Shown here piece after piece: positions 27,203 through 35,654 of a DNA stretch of 64,000 nucleotides. The notes under the pieces are model-generated. The model was not told where the DNA came from, ran no database searches, and saw only the letters and a list, made by a program, of their open reading frames with translations. Position 1 is the stretch's first letter; each line of letters opens with the position of its first letter. Both the position numbers and the translations under genes were made by a program. Origin of the DNA: Thiomicrorhabdus sp. (GTDB lineage: Bacteria > Pseudomonadota > Gammaproteobacteria > Thiomicrospirales > Thiomicrospiraceae); assembly GCF_963677875.1 (NCBI RefSeq), contig NZ_OY782567.1, positions 186,001 through 250,000 of the forward strand. The letters run 5' to 3'.

Positions 27203-28203
27203 GGTGTTTTGTGGGTGATTCCCAGTACGTTACGTTTAATAAGTGGCATTAAAACATCAATATTTTCTGCGGAGACGGCCAGAACCGAAAGTTTGATCTC
27301 CTGTTTGACCGGCTTGCCTTCCCAATGGTCTTCCAGTGCCTGAACGGCTTTTTCTCCCATCAGAAAAGGTTGTTGCATGGCTGCTCCGACCAGTTGCTTT
27401 TGTGGGATGAGTTCTAAAAACTCCGGTTCGGCATCAAAGGTGAGCAGCAGGATCTGCCCCTGTTTGCCCGAATCCCGAATTGCGTCCAGAGCGGCCTGGT
27501 AGCGATCGGAACCTTGAAGCCAGATTGCTCTGAGGTCGTGAGTGTTCTGAATCAGGCTCAGGCTGTAATCGTAGGTTTCTTGGTAAGAAAAGTTTTTTTG
27601 CTGGCGGATGCCGGAACCTTTGATTCCCGCTTCGTCCAGTGCTTTTAGAAAGCCCGCCGTTCTGGCTTTGCCGTTTCTGCGCGCTTGGGGTATGGCAATG
27701 ATTCCGACGCTGCCGTCCAACCAGTTCAACTGGCGCATTTTGATTGCTAATACTTTGCCGATTTCATAAGCGCCCTGATAATTATCGGACGAGATATAAC
27801 TGATGAATTTTCCATTGTCTGTTCCGATATCGGCAATTACGGCAGGAATGCCGGCCTGTTGGGCAAATTCCAATATGGTGGCGCATGCCGAAGAATTGGT
27901 CGGGGAAACGATCAGGCCGGTTAAGCCGCTGTGAATGGCTTGAATGGTATTTTGCAGTTCTTTTTTTGCTTGGTTGTGTGCGCTGTAGATTCGTACGCTA
28001 TAACCGAGCTGATTTGCCTTTTGCAGGATGCCTCTGCTCATGATTTCCCAGAAAGGTATGCGGATGTCGGAAACCAGATAGGCAATGGTTTTTCTCTCGT
28101 CGGGAATCTTTTCAGGGGGCGGCGAGGCTTTGGCGACGAGACCCGCCCAGCCGGATTGGGGCAGAGTGGCCAATAATAATAGAACGCAGAAGGTGTTTTT
28201 CAT
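27199..28203 (-). CDS. Periplasmic sugar-type substrate-binding protein
   Basis: The 334-residue protein has a signal peptide (cleavage likely after about residue 20, SGWA) and a type I periplasmic binding fold of the RbsB/Peripla_BP_4 group: IAYLVSDIRIPFWEIMSRGI, GLIVSPTNSS, the IPAVIADIGTD hinge and TAGFLKALDEAG. No ABC permease or ATPase gene is nearby. Instead its stop overlaps the start of the membrane GGDEF-EAL gene (ATGA), which points to a sensory rather than a transport role, comparable in design to LuxP with LuxQ or TorT with TorS. The ligand is unknown. ATG 28203 is preceded by AAGGAAA at a rather long spacing. Confidence 0.88.
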   Translation of the reverse strand: MKNTFCVLLLLATLPQSGWAGLVAKASPPPEKIPDERKTIAYLVSDIRIPFWEIMSRGILQKANQLGYSVRIYSAHNQAKKELQNTIQAIHSGLTGLIVSPTNSSACATILEFAQQAGIPAVIADIGTDNGKFISYISSDNYQGAYEIGKVLAIKMRQLNWLDGSVGIIAIPQARRNGKARTAGFLKALDEAGIKGSGIRQQKNFSYQETYDYSLSLIQNTHDLRAIWLQGSDRYQAALDAIRDSGKQGQILLLTFDAEPEFLELIPQKQLVGAAMQQPFLMGEKAVQALEDHWEGKPVKQEIKLSVLAVSAENIDVLMPLIKRNVLGITHKTP

Positions 28204-28719
28204 GCCGAGGTACCAGTTTCCTTTGTGTAACAGTAACGGCTTATCTGGGAAAACTTTATAGAGGTAATGGAGCTTTATTTGCTAAATACCGGAGAAAGGC
28301 AACATGAGTTTTCCAGGAGGTGCTTCCGTGTGATGCACGCAGATCTGCTTAAGCTTCCATGGCAAGACGACTGGATAGAGTAGATTTTCTTATGGCGGCC
28401 ATCGCTTGTTTGGGATTTGCGTGCAAAAAATGGCGAAATTGGAATTGGTTGACAGGCTGAAAAAGGGCGTCGGATGTCAATACCATCCGACAACAAGAGG
28501 AGGGAACAGAAAAAATTGACAAGATAAATCAACTTATCAAGCGTTGTTTTCTGACTTTCATTATGCATTCGAATGGTGCTTGGATAGATGATTTGGGTCA
28601 ATTTGCAGTGCTTCTACGCAAAATAGAGCAATTGTGTGCATGCAGTGTTAAATATCGGGCCTGACCATGAAGTGTGCTATATTAGATTTCACTAATAGTG
28701 TTTATTGGGGGGAATAAAT
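28204..28719. other. Intergenic region between divergent genes
   Basis: About 515 bp with no supported gene. Near the right end TATTAG / CTAATA (28680-28697) and the overlapping palindrome CACTAATAGTG (28690-28700) lie just upstream of the small gene at 28720 and could be an operator; no factor can be named. Confidence 0.35.
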
Positions 28720-29007
28720 ATGTTTGATCCCATCGTTGAGTTGTCGGATTCGAGTTTTATCCTTTTGGCTTTGGGGGAAGGAGCAAAACCGACATTTAAG
28801 GCGGTCCACAGTGACCGAGCATTTTTATCGGCTTTAGGGGATGAAATGATCTATCCTGAAAAGTCGCAGTTTGTTCGTTTTCAAGTTATCCCGGCCAAGG
28901 ATATTTTTTCACTGAATTATCCGGGAACGCATTTTGATCATGTTCTCGAAGCGATCGTTAAAAATCTCATGCTTGGACAGCATGTGGAAGAGGTGGTCAG
29001 ACTTTAG
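28720..29007 (+). CDS. Small protein of unknown function (95 residues)
   Basis: I do not recognise this family. ATG 28720 follows a strong purine-rich ribosome-binding site (GGGGGGAATAAAT), which supports translation; the open frame extends five codons further upstream without one. The product is soluble, without signal peptide or membrane span, mixed alpha/beta in composition, with a conserved-looking C-terminal helix (HVLEAIVKNLMLGQHVEEV). Its last 11 nucleotides overlap the end of the converging membrane-protein gene. It is flanked by cyclic-di-GMP and LapG-like genes, but nothing in it shows a link to them. Confidence 0.65.
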   Translation: MFDPIVELSDSSFILLALGEGAKPTFKAVHSDRAFLSALGDEMIYPEKSQFVRFQVIPAKDIFSLNYPGTHFDHVLEAIVKNLMLGQHVEEVVRL

Positions 29008-29248
29008 GTCCGATACCGAACATGCGTGCGAGGAATCTGAAAAAGACAAATATCGCAACCGCCATCCAGAGGTAGACAAACCATTTAAGTGCTTCGTAGA
29101 GCGATCTGAAATTATCCGCCTGTGAGGACAATCCTTCGACTGTCAGCATGCCGTTTTCGGCTGTCGATAATGCCTGCAGGGCAACGATCAGAAAAATCGC
29201 GCCGAGCAGTGCGCCGCCAAACCAGGTTATTTTGCTCCAGATATCCAT
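28997..29248 (-). CDS. Small membrane protein with two predicted spans
   Basis: From ATG 29248 the protein has 83 residues: a first hydrophobic span near 9-26 (WFGGALLGAIFLIVALQAL), a polar loop of about 30 residues and a second span near 56-76 (FVYLWMAVAIFVFFRFLA). AAAGGCAG upstream is a fair ribosome-binding site; a TTG further upstream at 29341 would add 31 unconserved residues. No family recognised. It follows the LapG-like gene on the same strand by about 90 nt, so they are likely co-transcribed, and it converges with overlap on the small gene at 28720. Confidence 0.65.
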   Translation of the reverse strand: MDIWSKITWFGGALLGAIFLIVALQALSTAENGMLTVEGLSSQADNFRSLYEALKWFVYLWMAVAIFVFFRFLARMFGIGPKV

Positions 29249-29337
29249 TTGTTCTGCCTTTCTCAAAGTTTGCTCAGGTGTGTAGTCTATCGACAGCCGG
29301 GCTGGAAATAAAGCCCTATTGCCCGGTATCCTGTGCC

Positions 29338-30078
29338 TCAAAACAGTCCGAAGAATCCGGAGTCTTTGGATTCTTCTTTTTCTTCATTCAGCAGAGTGTA
29401 AATGCCAGGGCGTTCGAGGTAGAGTTTCCAGCGCTGTATTGTTTTGGCGTCAAAGTTTTTGCCCGAGGTATTTTTCTGACCATTGACCAGATAGCCGTTG
29501 GTTTCGTTAAATTTATAAATCACCATCAGATCCGTGCGTTTCTTCAAGGGAAACGCAACTTTGATTTCATTGTCCAGTACCAGTGGAGAACCGCCGTTTT
29601 CAGGTGTGTACAGCAAGACCATATGCGGTTCCATGCTTGGAAGCTTGCGGACATACGCCAGGTTCAGAGAACGGACCGGAATGTTCAGATTCCGTAAGGC
29701 GGTGTATTTGGCAATCGAGTAATCTTCGCAATCTCCGGCGTCTTTCGCGAGAAATTCAAAAGGCGTTGCCCAGTAATCTTCTTTTCGCCAGAGAGCGAAA
29801 TCCGAACTGTAGGGCACTTCGTTAAATTCCCGGTTGACGAAAATGACTTTCTCACCTTCTGATAATTTTGCTGCACGTTGTATGACGTTATTCCAGGTTT
29901 GCAGGCGTTTGGGGGCGAAATAGCCATAGGTTTTTTCCGAGTCACGGATAACCTCGTCGGAAATCAGATTGGGTTTGCGTTCTTCACGATAAGATGAACA
30001 GCTGGAGAGAATTTGTGAACCGAGCAGAATCATGGTAAGAGCGCCGAAAAAACTACGGTTTTTTTTGAGCTGAAGCAT
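29338..30078 (-). CDS. LapG-like transglutaminase-fold cysteine protease, predicted lipoprotein
   Basis: The 246-residue protein matches the bacterial transglutaminase-like cysteine proteinase (BTLCP/LapG) family: the segment YWATPFEFLAKDAGDCEDYS holds the catalytic C117, and H152 (EPHMVLLY) and D169 (VLDNE) complete the triad. LapG cleaves the N-terminus of a large adhesin and is controlled by LapD, a degenerate GGDEF-EAL protein. Here the N-terminus carries a lipobox (LSSC, C27), so it is predicted to be anchored as a lipoprotein, unlike the freely periplasmic LapG. No lapD-like degenerate protein or large adhesin is encoded in the window; the GGDEF-EAL protein 2 kb away has intact motifs. 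The substrate is therefore unknown. Confidence 0.82.
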   Translation of the reverse strand: MLQLKKNRSFFGALTMILLGSQILSSCSSYREERKPNLISDEVIRDSEKTYGYFAPKRLQTWNNVIQRAAKLSEGEKVIFVNREFNEVPYSSDFALWRKEDYWATPFEFLAKDAGDCEDYSIAKYTALRNLNIPVRSLNLAYVRKLPSMEPHMVLLYTPENGGSPLVLDNEIKVAFPLKKRTDLMVIYKFNETNGYLVNGQKNTSGKNFDAKTIQRWKLYLERPGIYTLLNEEKEESKDSGFFGLF

Positions 30079-30234
30079 AGGTGTTATCGGGTCTCCGGAA
30101 ATACGAGCAGGCAGTTGTAATTAGCCTATACTTTACCGCAAATCGTTTTGTCACGGAAAAGAAACCTTCGACATAAAGTGGTGAGGGCAGATCGGCTGGC
30201 GAATACAGAGGTGGGATTCATCCGGCCGGAAATG

Positions 30235-31215
30235 TCAGGTCAACTGTCTGGATGCGAAATGCGCGGCTCCCAGAAGCGGGGCTTCCGGATCGTCGACGAT
30301 GCGCACCGGAATCTGTTCAATCGCGTGTTTCATTCGTCCTTTGTCCAGGAAGCCTTGCATGAATGACCCGCTTTCCAGAGCGGGTCGAATTTTAGGTGCA
30401 ATGCCACCCGCGATATAGATGCCGCCGAGCGGCAGGGTTTTCAGGGCAAGGTTTCCTGCTTCCGCACCGTAGATTCGGCAGAAGAGTTGCATGGCTTGCT
30501 GACACAAGGAATCCTGTTGTTTTAGCGCAGCCTGACTGATGATCGCATTGCGGTCGCCCTGTTGCATCAAGGCTTCGAGTGCGGGGGAGGCGGTAGCGAA
30601 ATCAATGCTCTTCAGGAAATCGTAGAGGTTGCCGAACCCGTCGCCGGAGAGAATGCGTTCCATGCTGACATGACCGTTGAAACGGTTTCTTAAAAACGTC
30701 AGTAACTGGTCTTCGAGTTGGTTTTGCGGAGCAAATTCGCAGTGTCCGCCTTCTGTGGGCATGGCATGATGTTCGCGACCGTCAAAAAAGAGAATGGCTT
30801 CGCCAAGTCCGGTGCCTGCGGCGATGACGGCAAGATGGCCGGGTTTTTCCTGCGCCTGTCGGTTGAGTTCGTGGAAGCGATTTAAGCGCAGAATTCCGTA
30901 GGCTGCGGCTTCCAGGTCGTTCAGCAGGTGAACCCGAGGAATGCCCAGCTCTTCAGAAATTTCTGCTGCATCGATGATCCAGGGTAGGTTGGTTGTGATG
31001 CAGCGTTGCGATTTGATCGGACCGGCGATCCCGAAGGTGGCGGATTCGATCTCTTTGTCGTCTCCAAGGAATTCAATCAATAGATCTTCAAATCGTGTGT
31101 GGCGTCCGCTTGGGAAAACCGCCTTGCGAATTTCTTCAAGTTGGGCGCCGTCGTTGTTATAAAGGGCAAGAACCGTTTTGGTTCCGCCAACGTCACCGGC
31201 AAGAATTCGAGCCAT
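30235..31215 (-). CDS. glk: Glucokinase
   Basis: From ATG 31215 (after CGAAGGAGATGATT) the protein has 326 residues and begins ARILAGDVGGTKTVLALYN, the ATP-binding motif of the E. coli-type glucokinase family. Further landmarks are LLNDLEAAAYGI, VIAAGTGLGEAIL and GGHCEFAPQN (sugar-binding and catalytic region), and YIAGGIAPKI near the end. It phosphorylates glucose in the cytoplasm. The gene lies 43 nt downstream of the phosphorylase-kinase-alpha-like gene on the same strand and is probably co-transcribed, which suggests that the two act in alpha-glucan or glucose use. An upstream open extension to 31314 overlaps that gene and is rejected. Confidence 0.93.
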   Translation of the reverse strand: MARILAGDVGGTKTVLALYNNDGAQLEEIRKAVFPSGRHTRFEDLLIEFLGDDKEIESATFGIAGPIKSQRCITTNLPWIIDAAEISEELGIPRVHLLNDLEAAAYGILRLNRFHELNRQAQEKPGHLAVIAAGTGLGEAILFFDGREHHAMPTEGGHCEFAPQNQLEDQLLTFLRNRFNGHVSMERILSGDGFGNLYDFLKSIDFATASPALEALMQQGDRNAIISQAALKQQDSLCQQAMQLFCRIYGAEAGNLALKTLPLGGIYIAGGIAPKIRPALESGSFMQGFLDKGRMKHAIEQIPVRIVDDPEAPLLGAAHFASRQLT

Positions 31216-31258
31216 AATCATCTCCTTCGGAAAGGGCATCGGAAATCGGATTGAATGG

Positions 31259-34200
31259 TTAATTTTCTTTATGTAAAAAACAGAAAGCGTCCACGATGGC
31301 ATTGGCGACTTCATGCGGGGCGGAATAATAAAATTCCTGCCATGCCTGTTCGCGTTTGCCTTCGTAAGCGATCATTTCATTTCCGGGTCCGGATAACCAG
31401 CGTAATCTGACGGCGTGGCCGAGTAGCACATCCAGAAACATTGAATCGTGGGTGTGCATGTCGGGGTTGGCCTGCATAATCAGGCCAAGCACCATAAGCG
31501 CTTCGTAATAGAGGCGACGCACTTCCGGCACCGGTGTTTTATTAAGCAGATGGTCGACTTTATCCTGGAAGAGTTTTTCGCCACGTGTCATATTGGCGCT
31601 AAGAGCGTGATCCAGTCGGCGTTTCGGATTCCATTGGTCGCCGATGATCAAACCTGCGGTTTGATTGACAACATCCCAGACACCTTCATAGAACCCATCC
31701 GGGTAACGGCCGATACTGCCGTTGATCTTGCGCCATTCGTGCCAGTCTCCGGCCTGCCCTAGTTCGGGGTTCATGTTCGGTTCGAACTGGGGAAGTTTAA
31801 GGTCTTGATCACGGTGATCGAATTTCATCAATTCTTGCTGATACAGCTCTTCCTGAATGTCGGCGTAATGGACTAAAACATATTCAAGCGCTTGAGAGAT
31901 TTCGTGCGGAGCCTGATTCATCAGCAGATCTAGCGCATCATCGGCGCTGCAATGTTCTTGTGCATGACGCACGTGACCGGCGAGAAGCTGTAGCAATTGT
32001 CCGGTACGGATTAGCGTCATGTTGTTGAGAAGTTCGGGGCGCGAACGGATCATCAAGCCCAGATTCAGTACCAGTTCCTGCGTTAATATTTGCGCTCTCT
32101 GGTCATCCGGGTTGAATTCTTTGATGATTCTCAGAATTTCATCCGCACCGGCCGGTTGTCTGAATGTCGAATGTTTGCTGTATTGGCGGGAAACACTCAA
32201 GGCGATTTTGCGTACTAGAATTTCGGTAACGGCACCTTCAAGGTTGATATCGTGTTTTTCCAGCCAGGCCGCTGCGCGACGCGTAATGTTCCAGTCATTG
32301 AATTCTCCCGCACGGAGATACACTTCTTCCATCAGTTTGCGCAGGTTGCATGGATGGCCGTCCGAATCTTTAAGGCCGGTATCAAATGCTTCGCCATGAC
32401 GATTGAAGAGAATTTCCAGAAGGGCGAATTGATCCCGCAAACTTGTGAGGTGAATTAATTGCGCAATCAGTGCTTCGTCGCTCCACTGGCCGCAGGAGAC
32501 AAGATCCAGTTGAGATTCACTTGTTTCCTCGATCGGATGCAGCACCAGACAGGGAGTGCTGTGCATCAGTTGTTCGTTTTTGTTACCGGGCGCCTGTTCA
32601 AGGTAATGCAGACTGCGCTTTGCCGAGGTTGGTAAAAAATTTTTCAGCATGCCCAGCTTGATGGGGATATCGTCAAACCGGCCGTGGCGGCATTCTTCCA
32701 TAAACTCCAGAAGGGCGCGGCTGCCGCCTCGACTGAGCATGCCTTGATTGACGACCATAACAACGATTGGCCGGCCAGGGAGGTTCCATTGCCGGTAAAT
32801 ATAGCCCATTTCCATCTTCAGACGTTTTACCAGCATCCGGTTGTCCTGAGTCAGGTAGAAGTCGTGACGGTTCAGGAATTGCGGCTGGAAGAGGTATCGA
32901 TCGCCTTCATATTCGTAGACGCAAGAAGTGGTCAAGCCTCTCGGATTACGGTGCGGGCGGCCGCTTAACTCCAGGCGGTCGCAACGTCCCAGCCATTCGA
33001 AGGCATCGGCAAGCGAACTGGCCTGTAGGACATGAATCGGTTTCAGCTCGTCAAGTGTCTGGGTGACCAGACCGTATTCGTGCAGTTTGTCGCGTACCTG
33101 ATCGTCTTCTGCAATCAGGGAAAATTGAATCTGTCTACCTAGATTCCTACCGATGCAGCTATGACGTCCGAGCGGATCGATATCCTCGACATCCAACAGA
33201 CCGTCTTGGATCAATGCGCCCAGCGTGTACAGGCTTTGCGCCCAGACAAGCGGGATGTTTTCGTTGGGTTCGCGTATTTGCGAGCCGGGTTGCTCCCGTT
33301 CGGCCTCGATTTTGTCCAAGGGGACATAATAGAGTTCCGGAAGTAGTTTTTGGCCGTTTTGTTCCACCAGCAGGTTTTCGAGTTTATTGCGATATTCTGC
33401 GGCGGCTTCCTGCTGATCGGTAAAGAGATAGTGCAAGAGTAAATAGGTGAAAAACAGCGGCCATTCGCATTCGATATGCTCGAATTGTTTCATTTCTTCC
33501 GGTTCGTAGTGCAATCGGTTGTGGTCTTCGTTGGCCGCCTGATGTCCATCTCGCAAGAAGCGTTTGCAGCCATAACGTCCGGATAGTTTGCCGATCACTT
33601 CGTCGAGGGTCTGTTCGACCAGGTCGGAATTCTCGACGGCAAAAGCCGGAAAGCCGACGACGCTGAGAGTCGCTGCATCAACTTCCTTGGAGAGTGATTC
33701 GGAAGGCAAGGCGGCTTCCAAAGTAATGCGTGCGCGCGCAATTTCATCCGGGATGACATGAATGACGCTGCTTTCCCCACCTTCAGAACCGAAGCAATTA
33801 AAACCATCCATTGCTTCCAGAGCCGCTTTGGCCATACCGACAGAGCTACTGTTGACTTCTGCAATTCCGTGGTTGATCTTGTTGCCTCTTTCCCAGATGC
33901 CGTAATCGGGGGTGCGGTAGGCGCGGCCGATGTAGTGGACCAGGTTTTGGATAAATTGAACCTCGTCCATGGAAAAAACGATTCGTAACCCGGATGCGGT
34001 CATTTGCGCCAGCATTAAAAGATATAAACTGGTGGCATCCAGCTGCAGGTGTCCCCATTCATCATCTCCGACAACCGGGTCGCCGGTTGCTGTAGCGTAT
34101 TTGGCATGCAAAGCTTCTAACGGGTCTTGAGAGTATTTGAAGGCCTCCACTTTATGCGACTGTTTCATCATGGCGGTCAAAAGGCCGCGCATCAGTTTGA

Positions 34201-34447
34201 CAACGCTCTGTTCCAGCAAAACGGCGCGTCCCTGCGTATCATCGACGCGGCGATAGGCTAATCCGAGACCCCAGGCGGCAAGAATGCTGTAGACGTTATC
34301 TCGAACCCAGGCATCGGTGTAGTCACCGTGGGCGGTAATGGCTGTGCTGGCGGGGAGCAGGCCGGTAATCGGATTTTGCCGAGCGAGAATGATGTCTGAA
34401 ACTTGTTGGTAGTAGCGGTCTAATGTTGGCAAAACGTCATTGTTCAT
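31259..34447 (-). CDS. Phosphorylase kinase alpha/beta-like protein with GH15-type domain
   Basis: The 1062-residue protein closely resembles the regulatory alpha subunit of animal phosphorylase kinase along most of its length, including NPITGLLPAS (25-34), AWVRDNVYSILAAWGLGLAY (46-65), VVGDDEWGHLQLDATS, LAQMTASGLRI, GRYGCKRFLRDG and FEHIECEWPLFF. The N-terminal half is the (alpha/alpha)6 glucoamylase-like GH15 domain; WERG at 185-188 is where GH15 enzymes have the general acid Glu. The C-terminal half corresponds to the helical part of the eukaryotic protein. Bacterial proteins of this kind are annotated as GH15-related; activity is not established. It is 43 nt upstream of glk. It lacks a signal peptide, so acts in the cytoplasm. 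Confidence 0.85.
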   Translation of the reverse strand: MNNDVLPTLDRYYQQVSDIILARQNPITGLLPASTAITAHGDYTDAWVRDNVYSILAAWGLGLAYRRVDDTQGRAVLLEQSVVKLMRGLLTAMMKQSHKVEAFKYSQDPLEALHAKYATATGDPVVGDDEWGHLQLDATSLYLLMLAQMTASGLRIVFSMDEVQFIQNLVHYIGRAYRTPDYGIWERGNKINHGIAEVNSSSVGMAKAALEAMDGFNCFGSEGGESSVIHVIPDEIARARITLEAALPSESLSKEVDAATLSVVGFPAFAVENSDLVEQTLDEVIGKLSGRYGCKRFLRDGHQAANEDHNRLHYEPEEMKQFEHIECEWPLFFTYLLLHYLFTDQQEAAAEYRNKLENLLVEQNGQKLLPELYYVPLDKIEAEREQPGSQIREPNENIPLVWAQSLYTLGALIQDGLLDVEDIDPLGRHSCIGRNLGRQIQFSLIAEDDQVRDKLHEYGLVTQTLDELKPIHVLQASSLADAFEWLGRCDRLELSGRPHRNPRGLTTSCVYEYEGDRYLFQPQFLNRHDFYLTQDNRMLVKRLKMEMGYIYRQWNLPGRPIVVMVVNQGMLSRGGSRALLEFMEECRHGRFDDIPIKLGMLKNFLPTSAKRSLHYLEQAPGNKNEQLMHSTPCLVLHPIEETSESQLDLVSCGQWSDEALIAQLIHLTSLRDQFALLEILFNRHGEAFDTGLKDSDGHPCNLRKLMEEVYLRAGEFNDWNITRRAAAWLEKHDINLEGAVTEILVRKIALSVSRQYSKHSTFRQPAGADEILRIIKEFNPDDQRAQILTQELVLNLGLMIRSRPELLNNMTLIRTGQLLQLLAGHVRHAQEHCSADDALDLLMNQAPHEISQALEYVLVHYADIQEELYQQELMKFDHRDQDLKLPQFEPNMNPELGQAGDWHEWRKINGSIGRYPDGFYEGVWDVVNQTAGLIIGDQWNPKRRLDHALSANMTRGEKLFQDKVDHLLNKTPVPEVRRLYYEALMVLGLIMQANPDMHTHDSMFLDVLLGHAVRLRWLSGPGNEMIAYEGKREQAWQEFYYSAPHEVANAIVDAFCFLHKEN

Positions 34448-35018
34448 AGTGTTTCCTATCTATCCTGATAGTTTCCGTGTTTAGGGTGGATGTTAGGGAA
34501 TCTTTAATCTTTTAAGAGGCGTTTTTCGGCAAAGAAATCCAAACGGGATTCTGTTTGCGGAGAATGCTGCTTTCAATCGAGTGTTTCGGCGGTACCGTTT
34601 ATTTTTTATTTACCGAAGCGCTTAAAAAGGGGCTTGGGATTGGGGGCGTTTGCACGCCGTTCAATCAGTGGTCAGGCCGAACGAGCAGGTTTTCAGATGT
34701 AAAGTGGCTCCGGAGAAATCTTGCTTTAATAATAGCAGAGACTCTGGAATGGTAAAGGCCAATTTCCTGAGATTTGTAAACGAAAATATCTGAAAGGATT
34801 GTTTGAGTCGGCTGGCAAATGACAAAACGGCAACAAAGGTTGCAACAGCCGTGCAGATAATTTTGAAAAAGGAAAGAATGGATGGGCGGGGATTGTGGGC
34901 ATTGAGTAGGATGAAATGTAATTTACCCCTGTTAATTATGCAATCAGGTGATAACGGATGAAACTCGATAAAACGGGGTGAATGGCTGATAAGCCCATGA
35001 ATACGTTATTGTAGGTAT
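34448..35018. other. Intergenic region between the PhK-alpha-like gene and ssrA
   Basis: About 570 bp without a supported gene; an open frame at 34555-34755 has no ribosome-binding site or family. A nested inverted repeat ACGGC...GCAAC-AAAG-GTTGC...GCCGT spans about 34826-34853. The promoter of the minus-strand gene must lie at the left end but was not resolved. Confidence 0.4.
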
Positions 35019-35047
35019 AAAAAAGCCCGTATGAAACGGGCTTTTTG
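35019..35047 (-). terminator. Intrinsic terminator of tmRNA
   Basis: Stem AGCCCGT (35024-35030) / ACGGGCT (35036-35042) with a five-base loop, A-run on the left and T-run on the right; lies just beyond the 3' end of tmRNA. Confidence 0.85.
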
Positions 35048-35054
35048 GGAAAAT

Positions 35055-35409
35055 TGGTGGAGCTGGGGGGAGTCGAACCCCCGTCCGCAAAGCCGCCATC
35101 TAAAACTCTACATGCTTATTTGGTCTATTGCTTTAACTTGAGTGCTGCCCGACCAGCAGGGATCACACTAAGCGAGTTTGTAAAGTTTGATGTCGGCTAC
35201 CCAAACACGCAGCAGACACGATCCTCTGTAAGTCGATACAGACTAGGGGCCAGAGGCAACTGGCCTAGCCTGCACTAGCTGGATTAAGCAGCTAGAGCGT
35301 AGTTATCGTCGTTTGCAACTATAACAAAATGAACTAAGATTTACGTGCATCGTCCAGGCACGACATGCATTTTAAACTTTGAACTCCCCGTCGAAACCAG
35401 TACAGCCCC
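35055..35409 (-). ncRNA. ssrA: Transfer-messenger RNA
   Basis: The 355-nt minus-strand RNA starts GGGGCTGTACTGGTTTCGAC and ends CCCCCAGCTCCACCA, the paired tRNA-like ends of one-piece tmRNA with an encoded CCA. The tag reading frame resumes at GCA (35316-35314) and stops with TAA (35286-35284), encoding ANDDNYALAA; with the alanine brought by the charged molecule the degradation tag is AANDDNYALAA. The 3' T-arm GGGGGTTCGACTCCCCC is intact. It rescues stalled ribosomes with SmpB, encoded 1.8 kb away on the same strand. A -10 element and a leader hairpin lie upstream, so the 5' end is made by processing. Confidence 0.97.
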
Positions 35410-35458
35410 AGGTTTGCTCAAGTTTGATTGCTCCGCCTCTTGAGGCGAGCAGCCACGT

Positions 35459-35464
35459 ATTATA
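35459..35464 (-). promoter_or_regulatory. TATAAT -10 element of ssrA
   Basis: TATAAT on the minus strand lies about 50 nt upstream of the mature tmRNA 5' end; the -35 region is AT-rich and poor. The intervening leader contains a strong hairpin (GCTCGCCTC / GAGGCGGAGC with one bulge), consistent with 5' processing. Confidence 0.6.
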
Positions 35465-35654
35465 ACCAAAAAATGAAATTTGAGCTTGGATTTCCTAATG
35501 AATAAGGATCCTCGGCCGATTTTTAAAGTTTAAGAGAGGGTTATTTTCCTGACCGAGTGAACTTTTGGTTGTGAAATCATAAACTGATTGCTATAAAAGT
35601 AACTTAGGATTAATCCTTACCGTTAACCTTAAGAAGCAAAATAAGAAGAGTGTT

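Noticed and set aside
28275-28601. 108-codon minus-strand frame upstream of the binding protein gene
   Set aside because: No family, no ribosome-binding site, Cys/Ser-rich composition.
35045-35278. 77-codon frame opposite tmRNA
   Set aside because: Well-known false gene from the antisense of ssrA (ELGGVEPPSAKPP type).
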